This document shows positions 63,304 through 64,000 of a DNA stretch of 64,000 nt, piece by piece. This DNA is from Pandoraea sp. ASV26 (lineage in GTDB: Bacteria > Pseudomonadota > Gammaproteobacteria > Burkholderiales > Burkholderiaceae), in assembly GCF_016428915.1 (NCBI RefSeq), contig NZ_JAELTP010000009.1, positions 1-64,000 of the forward strand. Reading direction: 5' to 3'. The position numbers were made by a program, and so were the translations under genes. Under the pieces are notes generated by a model. The model had not been told where the DNA came from. It saw only the letters and a list, made by a program, of their open reading frames with translations, and did no database searches. Position 1 is the first letter of the stretch. Every line of letters starts with the position of its first letter.

Positions 63304-64000
63304 TGATAGTGCGTACGTGAGTCGAGCAGACGGAATTTCACAAAGGCGACGACGGCGAGCAGCGTGAGCAAGACCACCGTGAGCGCCGCCGCGTAAGAGG
63401 TATCCCAGAAGCTGAAAGCCACCTGATAGATGTAGTACAGCAGCAATTGCGTGGCGTTGTCGGGACCACCGCGCGTCATCACGACAATGTGATCGACGAG
63501 GCGGAACGCGTTGATGACGGCGTTGATCACCACAAACACGGTCGTCGGCATCAACAGCGGCCACTGCACGCGACGGAAGAACTGCCAGCGCGACGCCCCT
63601 TCGAGGGCCGCCGCCTCGGCCAGCGTCGGCGAAATCTGTTGCAGCGCGGCCAGATAGAAGATCATGAAGAACCCGGCTTCCTTCCAGATCGTCACGACCA
63701 TCAGGGCGGGCAGCGCCGTGCTCGGCTGGCCGAGCCAGTTGTGATCGCCCCAGCCGAACGCCTGCGAAATCTGCGCGATCAGGCCGTACTGCGGCGTGTA
63801 GAAGAACAACCAGATGTTCGCCACGGCAATCATCGGCAAAATGGCGGGCGTGAAATACGCCAGACGCAACAGTGCGCGTCCCGGCACCTGACGGTGCACC
63901 CACAGCGCCATGGCAATCGAGAGCACGATCGCCACAGGCACGGTAATCAGCGCAAACAGCAGGTTGTTACGCAGCGCCTGCCAGAAGACGGGGTCCTCGA
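63300..64000 (-). CDS. Carbohydrate ABC transporter permease (UgpA/MalF type), 5' end outside window
   Basis: 233 codons in the window; the frame is open to the right edge (EDPVFWQALRNNLLFALITVPVAIV upstream of the first in-frame GTG). The EAA loop is AEAAALEGASRWQFFRRVQWPLLMP. About 60 N-terminal residues should be missing, judging from the family length of about 290. It is the partner of the UgpE-like permease and co-translated with it. Confidence 0.9.
   Translation of the reverse strand, partial: EDPVFWQALRNNLLFALITVPVAIVLSIAMALWVHRQVPGRALLRLAYFTPAILPMIAVANIWLFFYTPQYGLIAQISQAFGWGDHNWLGQPSTALPALMVVTIWKEAGFFMIFYLAALQQISPTLAEAAALEGASRWQFFRRVQWPLLMPTTVFVVINAVINAFRLVDHIVVMTRGGPDNATQLLLYYIYQVAFSFWDTSYAAALTVVLLTLLAVVAFVKFRLLDSRTHYQ

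Overview
The window looks like chromosomal DNA of a high-GC betaproteobacterium of the Burkholderiaceae. Pandoraea is my best guess, based on the oxalotrophy cluster, the fds-type formate dehydrogenase, the many GntR/FCD and LysR regulators and the codon use. This is inference from gene content, not a database match. I see no rRNA, tRNA, insertion sequence, prophage or CRISPR array.

Layout. 1-3 kb: the 5' part of a selenocysteine formate dehydrogenase-N alpha subunit, with a readable SECIS hairpin after an in-frame TGA. 3.1-6.8 kb: a pqi operon (two PqiA proteins, PqiB, PqiC). 7-15 kb: a solute-binding protein, a DHA2 exporter, an unknown protein, a TauE/SafE permease divergent from a MocR regulator, and a GH15 glucanase. 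15-21.5 kb: a CoA-transferase/enoyl-CoA hydratase pair under a divergent GntR regulator, a second GntR regulator, a hydratase and an MFS carrier. 21.7-29.2 kb: an ankyrin protein, LysR regulators and the proton-translocating transhydrogenase pntAa-pntAb-pntB.

29-47 kb is the most coherent part, an oxalate/formate catabolism region. It holds frc1 with a FAH-family gene, a stand-alone PAS protein, an operon oxlT-oxc-frc2, a PanE-like reductase, a 72-aa membrane protein, a GntR regulator, and the NAD-dependent formate dehydrogenase fdsGBA-D. Oxalate enters by OxlT in exchange for formate, Frc makes oxalyl-CoA, Oxc decarboxylates it to formyl-CoA, and Frc returns formate. Formate is then oxidised to NADH by FdsGBAD, or by the membrane FDH-N. 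A 13-bp motif close to TGATATACGGTAT occurs once in each of five promoter regions of this cluster and probably ties it into one regulon.

47-64 kb: an EamA carrier, conserved hypotheticals, a LOG-like protein preceded by a possible small RNA, an unusual short TpsB-like outer-membrane protein, an aspartate decarboxylase with two tandem AspT-type antiporters, a YXWGXW-like protein, a MATE exporter, a HisN-type phosphatase, a RarD-like gene broken by one stop codon, a lipoprotein, UspA, and two sugar ABC permeases running off the right edge.

Two independent decarboxylation-plus-antiport systems (oxalate/formate and aspartate/alanine) lie 14 kb apart. Short tandem arrays with an 8-10 bp period recur at gene boundaries throughout the window.
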